This document shows, one piece after another, positions 32,318 to 44,649 of a stretch of 64,000 bases of DNA (position 1 is the first letter of the stretch; the number at the start of each line of letters is the position of its first letter). The translations under genes were made by a program, and so were the position numbers. Origin of the DNA: Pseudorasbora parva (Eukaryota > Chordata > Actinopteri > Cypriniformes > Gobionidae); the NCBI RefSeq assembly GCF_024679245.1, contig NC_090176.1, forward strand, positions 24,817,046 to 24,881,045. Reading direction: 5' to 3'. The notes beneath the pieces were generated by a model. That model was not told where the DNA came from and made no database searches. It saw only the letters and a program-made list of their open reading frames with translations.

Positions 32318-32530
32318 GCCCCACTTTATATTAGGTGGCCTTAAGTACTATGTACTTACATCAATAAATAACTAGAATGTACTTGCTGTGTTCCAATTGT
32401 ATTGCAAAGCACTTTTGCTGATATTGAGGTGGGATATGGGTAGAATTAGGGACAGGTGTGGTGGTATGGGTAAGTTTAAGCGTAGGGTTAAGGGTAAGGG
32501 AAGTGCCAACTGTGTAATTACAAATGTAAC
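32318..32530 (+). mobile_element. DNA-element fragment with CCCACTTTATATTAGGTGGC end
   Basis: Contains the start motif CCCACTTTATATTAGGTGGC, TAAGTACTATGTACTTACA and a GGGTTAAGGGTAAGGG stretch, a pattern common in fish non-autonomous elements. Boundaries uncertain, non-coding. Confidence 0.4.
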
Positions 32531-32819
32531 AAAATGTTTTTCAGCCACAAGATGGCACCAGACAGTCGACGACAGCGGCGTGACACGTAGTACCAGTCAA
32601 GATAACTCATGGTACCTGGATGAGTGGTGTGTTATTCAGTTTGGTGGTTGTTATCTGGAAATAGCATACAGCTGGAATGTGCGATTGATCAAGTCAGAAT
32701 CAAGTATTTCATAGAGCCGTGTAATAATGTATTATATCATGGTTATTGTAGTTCTAGACTGAATGTGAGCAGGCATTTACTGATTTACAGAAGGGGCACG
32801 CTGTCGGAGAGCCCTCGCT

Positions 32820-33545
32820 GCTGAGGGGTATCACAGGGCTGAGGAGGTCGGGCAGCACGGAGGAGCAGAGACAGCGAATGGCTGCCCAAGGTGGTGGTGC
32901 TGGAGCAAGTGGGACGTGAGAGCTCGCTGCCATGCTCCTGGGTCGAGGTGTAGAGGGAGTGGAGGAGTCGCCGCCGTCTGCCATGGGCCAGAGCCTGCTG
33001 CCATCTGCCATGTTTGGGAAGGAGCAGGCAACATGAACTCGCTGCTGGCTGCCCTCAAACGGAGGAGCCACCGCTGGCCACCAGGAGACAGAGAAATGTC
33101 AACCCGTCCACCGAGTGTCCAGTACGGCGGCTGGACCGAGCAGCAGTGTGTCCAGTAACCGGATCAAGAATTTTTTACCCCCAATCTTTCATATCTCGTT
33201 TCTGTCAGTCCTCATGCTTCCAACTCCTTTTCTCTCGCCACATCTGTCCTTACAGCCGCCATGAACGGCTCCCCCAGTGGTGACAGGGTGATAGATCGCA
33301 GTCTCTGGAGTATGTGGTAAGCAGTCGAAGAGAGAATGGGGCGATCTGTGCACTACACTTCGGAGGCATAAATGGAGGTGCGTCGACAGTGAAGGACGAG
33401 AGAACATCACGCCTGGACTTTACATTGTGCTTTGTTTATGTTTTATTATGTGTGTGTGGCAGCCATCTAACGCTGCCTGCGTTACTTTCATCTTGTGTTT
33501 ATTTATTAAACTGTTGAATGTTCGCCGGTTCCTGCCTTCTTCTTC
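32820..33545 (+). mobile_element. LTR retrotransposon 3' fragment (probable Gypsy type)
   Basis: GC-rich, Pro/Gly-coding-like sequence (32820-33160), then an LTR-like segment (about 33330-33545) with a TTTATTAAA signal and the end block TGTTCGCCGGTTCCTGCC. The end matches the inverted copy at 18424-18700. No pol domain is in the window, so assignment rests on that layout. Confidence 0.4.
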
Positions 33546-33584
33546 CCATAACAATGAAATGTGTTACAAGTATTTATCCGCCTA

Positions 33585-33585
<1 letters not shown>

Positions 33586-33614
<29 letters not shown>
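33586..33614. repeat. (GTCT)n microsatellite
   Basis: Short tetranucleotide run of TCTG/GTCT units, followed by CCATCCATCTATCTGTCTG, a degenerate continuation. Confidence 0.9.
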
Positions 33615-33615
<1 letters not shown>

Positions 33616-35223
33616 GCCCATCCATCCATCTATCTGTCTGCCCTTTCCAGCCTGTGTATATCTGTCTATCTTTTTTCAATTAAAGCACAAAAAAGCAAAA
33701 GCCATTTAAAACTTTAAATAGATTGTAAAGAGATTTATATTTGGAAGCATCTATGATGTATTAAACCGCTACATTTCACTAGGTTTTGGTACAGAGCAAT
33801 GGAAACAGCTCAGTTTGAGCAATCTCTCAATCACTGCACAGACTGCAGCTGAAAATGTCCTGGTGAAAGAACAGGGTTGATCAGATGGTACTGTCCAAAA
33901 TGCCAGATGCTATTTAGTTTTTTGAAAAGTATATATATGGGATGTGAAATTTGGATGTAGAGATTTGAGGCAAGAACAAATCAACACACTAAGAAGCTGA
34001 TGTAAGACTTTGTATTGGCTTAAATATATGTAGGTACTATCTGTAAATTGCATGCGCATAATTTAACACACTGTGAATAGATCAGTGGATTTCAAACACA
34101 CGTTGACATCACATGCACAAATTAGTATAAGTGAAATGTACAGCGGCTACCTTTTGATAACCAAAGAAGAAGAGTTTGCACTTTTTAACAATCCTCTGAT
34201 ATCCTCAATGATTAAAGAATGACATGCCAATAGAACAGTGTCTGGTGGGACTGACCTGCCTCAAGATATTAGAACTTGAATAAATCACGTTATTTTGCAG
34301 TATCATCTATGTCCAGATCAATCTCCCCAGATCAATAAGTCTGTCTCAACTCATGATATCGTAGAGCCTGGAGAATAGGCACCTGGAGCACATTAACATG
34401 AATGAGTGACTGGTCGACAGTCAGGCCAAACACACCACACCACTTCAGTTACATCAACTGAGCTTTCACAGGTTTATATATAAAAAAAATAAAATAAAAA
34501 CATTTGCATCCCTATATAGTCCTCATGTTACACATGTTACATGTAGCCTCTTATACGGTTACTTACCAAAGTAAATTAAACAGGCGTGATGTTTTTTTTT
34601 TTAATGAAATGCATTTAATGTGTGACTGATATGCGGATGTGTATTTATACAGATATGCTGGGATTTTATTTTTTTACTAAAACAATGAAAAGGAAAAGTG
34701 GCCTTCAGTCTCAGCTTACAGCCTATAGTAGTTGGCTAAGAACGGGTGGTGTTATATGATTGTTTCTTCATCAACAAGGAGACAATGACAATTATTGTTC
34801 TAAAAACACACACTTGATGGAGAATTTGTTTTTCATTATCCGAAACAGAAATTAAACAGATGAATAGCTCAGGTCATTCTAAGTCAATCTACAGCTCATT
34901 GTGTGATTTACACATGAAGAAACTAAAAGAAGAAACTTACTACATGAAAAAAAGGCTGTTTCCCTTTCAGTCTGTCACTCTCGACATGTGTCAAAGATGA
35001 TCCGACAAAATGGGCATCACATGCATCACCTGCCCTCACAGCGTGGGTATAAATATGGAAGTGGATGCTAGCATCTTTGCATTTCGCTTCTGAGCCAAGC
35101 GTTTTCTATGTTCAGTTCTGCAATCTTCAAGAGTACAAGCTACAACAATCCTTGCTCTTTTCAGGTAGAGAACCTCTACATCTTTTGTTGGCGAGATACT
35201 GTCTGATATGCCCAACTGCATTG

Positions 35224-35830
35224 GCACATCAACAACCTTGAGTTGCTAGCAGTATATCTTGCTGCAGCGGTGGTCTCGTTTTTACTAGAGCTGAATAACT
35301 GTTTTCACAGTTCTCGTCAGAGTGGTCTTGTGGCTCCAGCAGCCGCCTCCATTTTCAAATGCATCCATCTCAGAGATTTGTTTGCAACGCTCAACCAGAA
35401 TGACACGGACCTCCATGTCTTGATTCTTCCTCAACACGGGCTATTTCTGTGCTTTGCTTTCGATGGTCTGGCATATCTGTCCTTCAGGTTGGCCCTGTCA
35501 CCTCGCATCTTTACGAAATTAGCAGAGACAGCCATTGTTCCTCTGAGGGAACTTGGCATTTGCATCATCAACTACCTCGATGACTAGCTCATTCTAGCCC
35601 ACTCGTGAGAACAGTAGTGTGAACACAAGAGCATGGTGCTCAGGCACCTCAGTCTGTTGGGTCTTCGGGTCAACTGGTACAAGACCAAACTCTCCCCTGT
35701 GCAGAGGATCTCTTATCTTGGTATTCAGAGGCTTACCAGAGGTTCCTGGGGTATACGCCAGCCGCAGTAATGGCGCTGGGTTGCTTTATTTGAGGCCGCT
35801 TCAACACTTGCCTCATGGCTGGGTCCTAAG
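35224..35830 (+). pseudogene. DIRS RNase H and RT remnants
   Basis: 35224-35270 encodes WHINNLELLAVYLA, the RNase H block with catalytic Glu. 35360-35587 encodes RT sequence with LALSPRIFTK and INYLDD, immediately followed by a TAG; the matching intact element reads YIDD at this site. Degraded continuation to about 35830 (HLSLLGLRVNWYK, YLRPLQ). Normal DIRS order is RT then RNase H, so the order here is reversed. Confidence 0.8.
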
Positions 35831-35959
35831 ATGGGCATGACAGAGCAGCACATGCCAGGTTGCAATCACCCCACACAAACGCCAAAATTTCCCAAACCTT
35901 TGGCCCATTATTGGATCCTACATTTCTATGAGCAGGTGTTCCCCTAGAACAAGTGAGCA

Positions 35960-36995
35960 GGCATGCTGGGGTAGGCCAATTGAGCACAGTAATACCATGG
36001 TCAGTAAACCATTTACCAGTGGTTTTGGCACTGTGAGCAGGTGCCAGGTCGTGCTGATCTCCATAAAGCTTTTCGGGAGCTGGAAGCATGAAGTGCTCCA
36101 AAATCTCCTGATAGCTAGCTGCATTGACCCTGCCCTTGATAAAACACAGTGGACCAACACCAGCAGCTGACATGGCACCCCAGACCATCACTGACTGTGG
36201 GTACTTGACACTGGACTTCAGGCATTTTGGCATTTCCTTCTCCCCAGTCTTCCTCCAGACTCTGGCACCTTGATTTCCGAATGACATGCAAAATTTGCTT
36301 TCATCCGAAAAAAAATACTTTGGACCACTGAGCAACAGTCCAGTGCTGCTTCTCTGTAGCCCAAAGTGGCTTGACCTGGGGAATGCGGCACCTGTAGTCC
36401 ATTTCCTGCACACGCCTGTGCACGGTGGCTCTGGATTTTTCTACTCCAGACTCAGTCCACTGCTTCCACAGGTCCCCCAAGGTCTGGAATCGGTCCTTCT
36501 CCACAATCTTCCTCAGGGTCCGGTCACCTCTTCTCGTTGTGCAGCGTTTTTGCCACATTTTTTTCCTTCCCACAGACTTCCCACTGAGGTGCCTTGATAC
36601 AGCACTCTGGGAACAGCCTATTCGTTCAGAAATTTCTTTCTGTGTCTTACCCTCTCGCTTGAGGGTGTCAATGATGGCCTTCTGGACAGCAGTCAAATCG
36701 GCAGTCTTACCCATGATTGCAGTTTTGAGTAATGAACCAGGCTGGGAGTTTTTAAAAGCCTCAGGAATCTTTTGCAGGTGTTTAGAGTTAATTAGTTGAT
36801 TCAGATGATTAGGTTAATAGCTCGTTTAGAGAACCTTTTCATGATATGCAAATTTTTTTGAGATTTTTGGGTTTTCATGACAATAAGTATTAAAACAATA
36901 AGAGACCTGAAATATTTCAGTTGGTGTGCAATGAATCTAAAATATATGAAAGTTTAATTTTTGTCATTATATTATGGAAAATAATGAACTTTATC
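35960..36995 (-). mobile_element. Tc1-like transposon fragment within DIRS relic
   Basis: The upstream terminal region (on the minus strand GTGATAAAGTTCATTATTTT, from 36995) and the 5' two-thirds of a transposase are present. The other terminus and the region for the third catalytic residue are missing beyond about 35960. Confidence 0.75.
35970..36714 (-). pseudogene. Tc1-like transposase, frameshifted and 3'-truncated
   Basis: Starts with ATG at 36714, MGKTADLTAVQKAI. A paired-type helix-turn-helix covers KTQKEISERIGCSQSAVSRH, followed by a second DNA-binding part (KSRATVHRRVQEM). A frameshift near 36310-36360 moves the reading to another frame carrying FSDESKF (first Asp), VMVWGAMS and HDLAPAHSAKT (second Asp region). 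It ends in VLNWP, before the expected SPDLNPIE block. Inactive. Confidence 0.85.
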
Positions 36996-37033
36996 ACAGT
37001 ATGCTTCTTTTTTTTTTAAATAACCTGTACATT

Positions 37034-38207
37034 CAGTGTTAGGAAGGTTACTTTGGAAAGGTAATCCCTTACTGTTATACAGTAAGTTAGCCATTATAAA
37101 TGTGGTTTGGATTACTTTATCAATGCAAAGCAATTTCCTTTTAATATGATTAGGAACTAATTAAATTACACATTTTATCTCAGTAATACAACAATTTATT
37201 CATTACATGTGTCTACACTGTAAAAATATTACACAGTATCAACTTTTAAAAAATGATGGTAACAATATCACACATAATATTTAAGTAGTTGTTATGATTA
37301 ATTAAATATTAGTGGAATGTGTTTTTTTAATTTAAGTTGACTTTGAAAAAAATATATAAATTAGAGTAAATGGAAATTATTAGTTTATATTTGATGCTGG
37401 CACAAGAAACAAACTTGTTATTGCACTAGCATTAGCAAAGTTAATGTTTATTGAACAAAGCAACATTCTTCATAATCATAATAATAATAATACTTGCAGT
37501 TATTCACATCACAACCTAACTATAAGCTTTATTCTTCTGCACAATGGTAACGGTCAAAACTTCAACATAAGAATTTTACAGAAATTCTTTCAAATGTCAA
37601 ACATTAAATGAACATTATTAATTAACAGATGTTTTCCTTCACTCAAAAACACATTAAACAACACTTAATTTAAATATTAATCTAAATTAAGCAAAGCATT
37701 CTGGGAACTAACAATGCTGTCTCTAAATAAAACTGCACAATTAAGCGAATTCTCTTAAAATAAACAAGTCACCTTATTTTCCTTTATTTTATAAGCTTAA
37801 TCGGTTCCTCAATAAAAGCCTCAAAATTGCTTACATTTATTTAAGAAATTAGGAAAGTGTATCTCTTGGTTTTATTTCTATACAACACTGAACCACAATT
37901 TTCTTATAAATAATATATAATAATAATAATATATAAAAATATGCACACTATTTTTGATTATCACCTTAATTTTTGTGTAAGAAAATTACAAGTCCCACGA
38001 TTAATTTTTTTACATGGTCACTCCTCAACCCTACATACATTTTGTTCTAAAATATAGATAATGATCAATTGTAATAAATTACCCCCTCAATGTAATTTAA
38101 TTAGTTTTGTTCCAATGTTATTTTCATTTCAAAATAATAAAATACCCCAAAGTTGTTGTAAAAGCAGTTATCATTAATTCCAATGCAAAACTCACTGATC
38201 AACACTG
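37034..38207. mobile_element. AT-rich hAT-like non-autonomous element
   Basis: Starts CAGTGTTAGGAAGGTTACTT and ends CAACACTG, the terminal pattern of a common fish hAT group. The interior is very AT-rich with no coding capacity. It lies between the Tc1-like fragment and the continuation of the DIRS relic. Flanks show only a weak, imperfect duplication. Confidence 0.5.
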
Positions 38208-38224
38208 ATGTATCTAATTCTCAA

Positions 38225-38560
38225 TAGCTCTTCAAATGTTGTATCATTGAGTCTGCACCATTCTGGTCTGAAGATCTTTCCAGTACTGCGACCATTGCAT
38301 ACATCAACCATCAAGGTGGTCTACACTCCCATTGCATGTGGCAACTCGTCCGCCATCTTCTCCTGGAGTCAAAAGCATCTAAGGTCGCTCCGTGACGTTC
38401 ATATCCCAGGCCTGCTCAATCATGCATCTGACGTGTTCTCACGACAGCCTACACTTCAGAGAGAGTGGCGATTCTATCTGCTGGTGGTCCAGCTTATTTG
38501 AAGGCACTTTGGAGATGTGCAGATAGATCTGTTTGCCAGCTGTTCTATTCCCTGACTGAG
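38225..38560 (+). pseudogene. DIRS RNase H remnant, second part
   Basis: In shifting frames: YINHQGGLHS, WSQKHLRSLRDVHIPG and SRQPTLQREW, then RIDLFASC. This order matches RNase H to post-RNase H tail in the intact element, with several stops and shifts. Confidence 0.75.
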
Positions 38561-38659
38561 GGAACTTGATCTCCCTGCACCCTCAAATTGTATATTACTG
38601 CTATTGCCGCACATTGCGATGCAGTTGATGGTAAGTTATTGGGGAAGCACAACCACTTT

Positions 38660-39130
38660 GCAGTAAACTGAGTTAAAGATCCTGTTGTTGAAGACAGTAC
38701 TCCTGATTGCATTGGTTTCCATCAAGAGTGTAGGGGACCTGCACACATTTTCGGTCGATGAGCCATGCCTGGAGGAGGTATACCTGCAATCTCTGCCATC
38801 AAGGGAAGACACAGCCCTGGCTTTTCTATGTCCCGTCCCACATTTATATGTGGACAGAACTAAAAGGACCTCAGACCAGCTATTCATCTGTTATGGATAT
38901 AAGCAAAAGGGAAAGGCTGTCTCCAAGCAGTTAGCCCACTGGATAGTGAATGCCATTGTCTTGGCAAACCTAGTCCAAGACGTGGCTTGCCCATTCCGTT
39001 TAAGAGTAAACTCAACTAGGAGTGTTAATTCCTCCTGGGCAGTGGATCAAGGCACCTCGCTGACATATATATGTAGAGCTGCGGGCTAAGGGACACCCAT
39101 GTTCGCTAGATTCCATAGCCTTCATGTAAA
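38660..39130 (+). pseudogene. DIRS tyrosine recombinase remnant
   Basis: Carries LLIALVSIKSVGDLH (matching SLRRVGDL, with the catalytic Arg replaced), LFICYGYKQKGKAVSKQ, HWIVNAIV, RLRVNSTRSVNSS (HxxR box with the His replaced by Asn) and ICRAAG, followed by a stop where the intact copy reads W. Loss of key residues shows it is dead. Confidence 0.8.
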
Positions 39131-39721
39131 GCCGGTATCCCCCTGTATAATCGTCCCATATAGCCAGTAGCATTGGGAAACCACTCAAGTGTTGGCTTGA
39201 AACCATGTTGAGTTCCTCCGTCACCCCTGGCAGTCAAATGTGGCGGAGTGTCTGGCACCAGGCCTAACACTCGTATGCATTGAGAAACCTGTGCTACGCC
39301 GGGTATCCATATGTAGCAGTCCCTGCGGCGACCCCATATGTGTATTTTTCCACGGTACGCCTACCATATCAGCTAGCCAGTGTTTTTCCCTTGACAGAGC
39401 CCACTCTGTAATCGCTGCCATTCTCCCCCCTAACTAGGATGGAGCCACTCCAGAAACATTCCACATGTTGCACTACCCTAATTGGTTAGTCCATATTTGT
39501 AACTTCCACATGGTTACCTCTCTTTTGGGTAGTATGGGGCTTCCGCAATGTTCTGTTTCCGATAGAAAGGGTACGCTTTCCCAGTGTTATCCAATAGTCT
39601 CATTGAGTGGGTCAAGCAGAACAGCAGTGATCGACCCTCTTTGGATAAGAGTGAGTCTAAGAGGCTTATGCAGGGTGCTGAAAGGGGACGCAACATTGTG
39701 TTTTGAAATAGGGATCCCATT

Positions 39722-39830
39722 TTTTTGGATCATCTCTGACGTACGACGAGAGTGACTGACTGAAAGGACGCATCTCGGTTACATATGGTAACCCTTGTTC
39801 CCTGAAGGAGGGGACGGAGACGTACATCCT
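39722..39830. repeat. Internal complementary region of the decayed DIRS
   Basis: Left half (GGATCATCTCTGACGTACG…GACTGACTGAAA) is complementary to 34972-35012. Right half (CTCGGTTACATATGGTAACC…) is complementary to about 40032-40060. Confidence 0.75.
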
Positions 39831-41553
39831 TTCACCATGGTTGCTGTACCATTGGTGCTCTGGATCATTAGCTCGGCTCCTCAGTAAAAACCTAAGATGC
39901 GAGCATCCACTTGTGTTTTTATACCCATACTGTGGGGTGTAATATGTGATGCAAAGTCCACATGCCAATGTCGATTGACTTGTGTAGTTCCAATCAAAAT
40001 GGATTGGCCTCTCAAGCGAGATCCATTGCCTACAACGAGGGTTACTATACATAACTGAGATATTTACCCCATATGGTCAATGCTGCTTTGGGTTTTCTAA
40101 ATAATTATTAACATGTATTAAAGTGATAGTTCACCCAATATGACTGTACCTCATGATGAACATTTGAAGAACATCCTAGTCACTATTTTAACATGTAATT
40201 GAAGTGAATGAAGACAGAGGAATCAAGCTCTAAAAGTACAAGAGATACAATACAATAGAATTGTGCTTTTGCAAGTCTTCTAAAGACACACCTCACCTTT
40301 GTAGGGGAACTACTGGTTCTCTTTAGCATATCCATGATTAGTGGCAGATCATTTTGTTGGGTTTGACTTTCTTAATGAATCAATTTATTTGGTTTTAACT
40401 GAAAACCACTCTGATTGATTAAAGAATCGAGACACAGGTGCGATTACATGGAGCACTGTAATCGATTTAAAAGTCCAGAAAATGCTCCTTTTAAAAACCT
40501 TAATCAGAATAAAAAGCCCAAACTAAATGAAATTGTAATCGGTTTGAGAGAGGTGGGATAAACCTTTTCATGAACAGATCAAATGAAATATTCCACCATG
40601 TAAATAACCTAATTTGATTACTTTGAGTGTACGTCCTTCTGTGACGTGATACACAGCGTGCACGCTGCACTCATAGGCTATAATATTGACCATAGAGGAA
40701 AGTTATTTTTTCTAAGGTGTTAAACTTTTTAATTCGTACCAAGTTATGAAGATAATGTTGGATTAATGACATTAATTAATTACACCATCATTTGTCTTAG
40801 GCACATTTTACTTCAGCTGCGCCTGACAGAAGATTTTATTTTTCTTAGGTCATTCTTACATTTTATAACAAATAAATAGCTTTTATAAAACTATAAGTCC
40901 AGGTGACCATTGCCATGGCAACTGGGAAAACATTCAAGCAGCTGGAGGGGACAGCGTTGACATTTCTCTCTGGTTCTCGTCAGTTATATTAAAAAAAGTT
41001 TATCAACTGCTTCAAACTGATTAAGCATCATCACGATCTACTTTGATGACTTTTGTTAATATTCACACCTCTGTGATTATGGTATCTTTCCTTAAAGGTG
41101 TCATGAACTGGCTTGTTTTCTTTTTTTATACTGTTGTCTGAGGTTAACTAATGACGTTTGTGTGGTTTTTACATTCAAAAACATCATAACTAATAACTAC
41201 TAGGCTATTTTCTACACTGGTTTTGAGGCTGTCATCTGAACGCTGGGTTTTGATGGGCATGCCGCAATGGAGACTTTGAAGTAAACACCCACAGCTAGGA
41301 TTGGAAAGATAAAAATATTGGAAAGCATATTTGATGAGCTTCAGCTCCGCTGTCATATCCAGCCCCTGTCAGTTCACATGAGGGAGCGATTATTTTGAAA
41401 GCGGCAACTGCAAAGATTCTCTCGACCACAGAGTTTGTAAACATCTTTATCAAGCAAACACAATGATTTATTTCTCATCCTCCAACGATTGATTGGAATA
41501 TTATTTCTGTATTACATGGCTCGCATGATCGGTCGATATAAGCGCAAACCGTG

Positions 41554-41559
<6 letters not shown>

Positions 41560-41594
<35 letters not shown>
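41560..41594. repeat. (AC)n microsatellite
   Basis: Dinucleotide run of about 35 bp following GCGCGCACAC, inside the M4 MITE. Confidence 0.93.
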
Positions 41595-41596
<2 letters not shown>

Positions 41597-41682
41597 GTGC
41601 AACCAGATCAAGACAGAATTTCTGCTGAAGGGCGTACGTTTTGGTAGCCCTTCTGGAAAACACACAGCCCCGGACTACTATT

Positions 41683-41920
<238 letters not shown>

Positions 41921-42668
41921 CTTTTTACTCACCTAATTTTGTTGCACCATATAGAAGGCACAACATTGTGTCTGCAAATCCAACATTTAAAGCTTGTTTA
42001 CAAACGAATCAGCAGTGAAATGAAGTGAACACAAATACATTGTCTTCCTTACGTGAACATAATTAAAAATAAATGAAGTATCACACATTCCTAATATTGT
42101 GATCCGAAGGAAGCTTGTAGCGACAATATTCACAATATCTTGCTATCTTCTTTCACATTGTTATTGCTGCTGGCTAGTGATCCAAACAGCCCCATGAGTC
42201 GGTGGGCGGGGTTACTAAATTACACGTTCTGTAGAGGTGTATTTTGTCGCGCGATGATGTAAGGATGAAGCACACGATCGTTTTCTGGGTCTGTCTATAA
42301 AAGCTTTTCTTTGACTAAAAGGAAGTTTTCAGATCTGAAACATATAGGATAATCTTATATTACCATGACCTTTTATATATCAAAAGTTCAAGGGAAAGTT
42401 GATTTCTCAATTCATCACCTCTTAAATCATCTGTAATATATCTATGCATTTAGTATTTATCTAGTAATGATCCTGAACACATATTGAATGCTTTCATTCA
42501 TATTTCACTGTATATCATATGTTTTTATTAATAATTTGGGTGCATTTTATTGTTAATTTTGTGTTTTAAAAAAATAATAATTTAATTTGAGTCCACATTA
42601 ATCATTCACAGCTGTTGAAATAGCCATTGTATTAGCTAGGACATAAATTGGGTTAAACTACTGCAGGA

Positions 42669-42816
<148 letters not shown>

Positions 42817-43199
42817 TACCAGCACAGAACTATTGATTCACGAACGTCGCACTATAACTGGCAATGTTACAAATCTGATGCAGCAGACAGTGTGTGCATG
42901 TCACAAAATGATTCCGATTGAAAGTCAGCACATGTAAACACCAGATCGATTTAGATAACGTCTCATGTAAACTGTCCACTGACTCTTTCAATCAGAATGA
43001 TAAAGTGTGCATGAAAACAGAGCTACTGACTCAATCTGGTTGCAACAATTAGAAGCACATATAGTGCAACATGTTCAGTGAACCGAAACATAAAATGCAT
43101 GGCTTCAGAAGACATGAAATATAGTGCTTGTAAGAAGACTACATTTTACAAGTCTTATGGTTTATTTATGGTGCTTTTCTGATTTTTTTTTTTTTTACC

Positions 43200-44412
43200 T
43201 TAAGGGGGGGGGGGGTGAAATGCTGTGTCATGCATACTGAGCTTTTTACACTGTTAAAGACTTGGATTCCCATCCTAAACATAGACAAAGTTTCAAAAAC
43301 TAATGTTGGACGTTTGATGGAGTATTTCTGTGTCAAAAATACTCCTTCCGGTTTCTCACAAGTTTCTGAGAGTTTTTTTCGAGTATGGGTCGGCTTGACG
43401 TCGATAGAGCAGAAGGTCCTTGTATGGGCCGTACGGGCTCTCCTCCCGGTAGGGTGCGCGCGCACGTGTGACCAGAACGAGAGAGGAAATGCATGCCCCA
43501 TCAACAATGCTCTCAGCTGCAGATCCAGTCGTCCGTGAACACTCGTTCACGAATGTCGATATAGTCCGCGTCGCGCTCCACTTTAATTTTTTCTATTTTT
43601 TCCTATGGGTGATATCAAGCGACTTCAACGCTTCAGCACAGCATTCCGGGAAGGCAGTGCTGCAATTAAACCGATTTGAACGCAGAAATGACGAGAAGCG
43701 TCACACCAAGCTTCAGTCGCGTCACAAAAGTGGATCTCCACGGTCACTGCTGTCACAGGACTTCACCAAATCATACCAAAGAAGTGTGTTTTTGACGGAG
43801 TGGTCCCAGCGATAAAGGTTCGGTCCTGCTTTGGAAGCAGCTGGTGAGTAAAACGGCTTCAAATGTCTGTGCTGTTGGCTATCGTCGCATGAGTAAACGT
43901 CAGTAAACGACACGATTGCGTGCTTCGTCATTCAAATGCGCTAACGGTTACTCCATTGTTGTTCTATGTATAACGTTACACTAGTCTGACGTGCAAAACC
44001 ATTTTGCTTGCTACTGCTAAGGTTTAGTCGCATACAATAGTCTATAAACTGAATCATGTCCTCATAAACTATGAGTAAACACACACACAAATGTTGACAG
44101 GCCACTAAATACAGTACATATCACAGAGACGGACGTCCTGATGTTGCTGTTTCTCCTGTTCAATTTATTTCAGCCTCCGGATCTGATTCTGGAGCATAGC
44201 TGTATTAGCTGAGCTCAATAGCCATGGGTTTATCCACGCTTGAGGACGTCACCGTTTTGTTCGGAATTGTCATTCTTTAGCTCCGCCCACACGATACACC
44301 TCCAGGCGCTCGTTTTTTTTCCTGAAAGACATGGTACAGCCTATATTTCTTTTATAAATATAATAAAATAACTTGAGATTGACTGAAACTGAGTGTTTCA
44401 CCCCCCCTTTAA
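43200..44412. mobile_element. TTAA-flanked element with G-run termini (family M3)
   Basis: Starts TTAAGGGGGGGGGGGGTGAA and ends GTTTCACCCCCCCTTTAA, with TTAA at both edges, 1.2 kb long. Interior is moderately GC-rich with no transposase domain; the open frames (for example 43166-43538) lack recognisable motifs. Confidence 0.8.
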
Positions 44413-44649
44413 AAGTTCCAATCCCCATTCTTTATGATTGCATGGAAACAAGTAATTATATACAAAATGTATCCTTGAAAGTGATACCGGTTTGAAGCAA
44501 AATAAAGGTGATTAAACAATGACAGAGTTCTTATGTAGCTGAGATTTAAGCTTTGGTGAACGAGATTAAAGTTCAAAACGTGTTGGGGAAAAAAAGTGTG
44601 TCCTCAAGTGTGTCCTCTTTAATGCAAAAAACTAAAATATTAACCACCA

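Larger units (their letters stand above)
34972..40060 (+). mobile_element. Second DIRS-like element, decayed and interrupted
   Basis: Plus-strand relative of the element at 26440-31798. The left terminal repeat (34972-35012, TTTCAGTCTGTCACTCTCG) is complementary to the left half of an internal complementary region at about 39722-39775. The right terminus near 40032-40060 (ACGAGGGTTACTATAC) is complementary to the ICR right half (GGTTACATATGGTAACCC). RT, RNase H and recombinase remnants survive with many stops. A Tc1-like fragment and an AT-rich hAT-like element have inserted. The RNase H piece lies before the RT piece, so the interior is rearranged. Confidence 0.8.

Noticed and set aside
43166..43815. 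Overlapping ORFs of 107-115 aa in the M3 element
   Set aside because: No recognisable domain, overlapping on both strands, and fully contained in a TTAA-bounded non-autonomous element.
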